Part shown: positions 11,837 through 12,433 of the stretch, piece by piece | Position numbering within the stretch: the stretch's first letter is position 1 | Layout of the letters: each line of letters begins with the position of its first letter | Assembly (NCBI GenBank): GCA_022615475.1 | Contig: JAKEGQ010000043.1 | Span: 1 to 12,433, forward strand | Direction: 5' to 3' | Length of the DNA: 12,433 nucleotides | Source: Candidatus Methylomirabilota bacterium | GTDB lineage: Bacteria; Methylomirabilota; Methylomirabilia; Methylomirabilales; CSP1-5 | Notes under the pieces: generated by a model | The model's input: the letters and a program-made list of their open reading frames with translations, nothing else | Databases searched by the model: none | What the model was told of the DNA's origin: nothing | Translations under genes and position numbers: made by a program

Positions 11837-12281
11837 TCTGTCCGCCATTACTCAGTTCCTTATACTCAACCTTAATCTCGCCCGGCTTGGCCTTTCTTAA
11901 TTCCGCTAAACCGGGCATATCCTCGCCATGAACCCTCGTGGGATCGGAGAAATCACCTTGTGCGAACTCGCGGGAAATCTTCGACAGGTGTGTTTGTATC
12001 AGCGTGACTTGCTCGGTGTCGGAGATTCCTTTAACGATGACCTGTTGCAAGCCGCCTTTTTCTGTTTTCGTAAAAATGTGCGCGGTCTGCTCCAGGCTGA
12101 AAGGCATGACCTGTGCTCCGCGCCGTGCAACTTCGTCAAGCTTTTCTTCACTCGCTTTTTCTGCAGCCAAGACCGACAACGCGCTAAGCAACATGGCCAG
12201 CATGGATAGCGTCATAAGCCACAAGAGCGGCTCGTCCTTGAGCTTCCCAGGAAAACTTAAGTGGACCCTCCTCTTCGCCAC
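11712..12281 (-). CDS. Chimeric gene: 21-aa NIL-type leader fused to a signal-peptide-bearing small protein
   Basis: A 189-aa product from GTG 12281, with GGAGG 5 nt upstream. Residues 1-21 (MAKRRVHLSFPGKLKDEPLL plus W) are identical to the N-terminus of NIL copy 2. From Met23 a classic signal peptide follows (MTLSMLAMLLSALSVLA, cleavage likely after Ala39 or Ala40), then a mature part with EVARRGAQVMPFSLEQTAHI, QGDFSDPTRVHGEDMPGLAE, GGQINYATDDPALIEAVHRW and FDAQLSDHARHA. From memory this resembles a family of small exported proteins often mislabelled 'aspartate carbamoyltransferase'; no carbamoyltransferase motifs are seen, so that name should not be used. The native start would be ATG 12215 (167 aa), which lacks an RBS now. 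Function unknown; probably exported. Confidence 0.85.
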   Translation of the reverse strand: MAKRRVHLSFPGKLKDEPLLWLMTLSMLAMLLSALSVLAAEKASEEKLDEVARRGAQVMPFSLEQTAHIFTKTEKGGLQQVIVKGISDTEQVTLIQTHLSKISREFAQGDFSDPTRVHGEDMPGLAELRKAKPGEIKVEYKELSNGGQINYATDDPALIEAVHRWFDAQLSDHARHAIPAHTTDPTHAR

Positions 12282-12347
12282 CCCCGCCTCCAGCTTATAT
12301 ATTTATTAAGGTGTCTATTCTATCCCAACCCCTCCCCTCCCCGCAAC
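12218..12347. repeat. ~130-bp direct repeat, copy B (captured promoter and N-terminus)
   Basis: Partner of 10762-10889, same orientation. The left edge (gccacaagag) lies 2 nt before the native ATG of the signal-peptide gene; the right edge is the common ...ccccgcaac. Downstream of it, 12348-12433 shows no supported feature. Confidence 0.93.
12317..12346 (-). promoter_or_regulatory. Duplicated promoter driving the chimeric gene, with G-quadruplex motif
   Basis: Minus strand TTGCGG (12346-12341), 18-nt spacer, TAGAAT (12322-12317). The 19-nt G-rich element GGGGAGGGGAGGGGTTGGG (12342-12324) is unchanged relative to copy A, while the sequence between -10 and RBS has drifted. Confidence 0.6.
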
Positions 12348-12433
12348 ATGGTCCCGGTTCCTGGTCCGAGTTCGGTTACCGACCGGATCGATGAGGGGAG
12401 ACGCGCTCTCTAGGCGCTGCACCCACTTGCCGA

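Noticed and set aside
11712..12281. Aspartate carbamoyltransferase
   Set aside because: The protein is small, exported-looking and lacks carbamoyl-phosphate and aspartate-binding motifs; the label would be an inherited misannotation.
12317..12433. C-terminal end of a minus-strand gene entering from the right edge (KWVQRLESASPLIDPVG...)
   Set aside because: The open frame is short, runs through the duplicated promoter and G-rich spacer, and has no recognisable motif; probably chance.

Overview
This is a GC-rich bacterial window in which almost every gene lies on the minus strand. It carries a butyryl-CoA-type beta-oxidation operon, a SAM-I-riboswitch operon, a toxin-antitoxin pair and a locally duplicated promoter. 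Housekeeping content and codon style suggest an energy-conserving, quinone-dependent, B12-using bacterium of the NC10/deltaproteobacterial/Nitrospirota sort. That placement is a guess from gene content and no phylogenetic marker is present.

Left part (1-7988, all minus). Transcription runs from 7988 down to the left edge: 3-hydroxyacyl-CoA dehydrogenase, enoyl-CoA hydratase, acyl-CoA dehydrogenase, EtfB, EtfA, and a membrane Fe-S oxidoreductase of the HdrD/CCG type that probably passes ETF electrons to the quinone pool. These six genes are separated by 2-23 nt and form one operon. Beyond a 7-bp-period repeat array come a cobalamin-type substrate-binding protein without signal peptide and the first ~102 codons of a methylmalonyl-CoA-mutase large subunit that runs off the left edge. 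Together they describe oxidation of short acyl-CoAs with ETF-to-quinone electron transfer, plus a B12-dependent acyl-CoA mutase.

Middle (7989-8436). This stretch holds inverted repeats upstream of the beta-oxidation operon and a previously easy-to-miss 54-codon ORF (8199-8363, minus) with a near-perfect Shine-Dalgarno sequence.

SAM-controlled operon (8437-10576, minus). In order of transcription: a sigma70-like promoter, a textbook SAM-I (S-box) riboswitch, an intrinsic terminator 13 nt before the first start codon, a stand-alone NIL-domain protein, a threonine-synthase-family PLP enzyme with an N-terminal zinc ribbon, a CysO/MoaD-like sulfur-carrier protein ending in Gly-Gly-Lys, and a strong terminator. 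A SAM-off switch on a 'threonine synthase' that is translationally grouped with a sulfur carrier suggests a protein-thiocarboxylate route to homocysteine. This is the most interesting hypothesis in the window.

Right part (10586-12433). A second NIL-domain gene sits upstream of the riboswitch under its own promoter, which contains a G-quadruplex motif between -35 and -10. About 130 bp comprising that promoter, the ribosome-binding site and the first ~20 codons is duplicated at 12218-12347 and fused in frame to a signal-peptide-bearing small protein (11712-12281, minus). Between the two copies lies a plus-strand Phd/YefM-RelE/ParE toxin-antitoxin operon with a clear promoter and a 12-bp palindromic operator. 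No tRNA, rRNA, CRISPR or transposase was seen.
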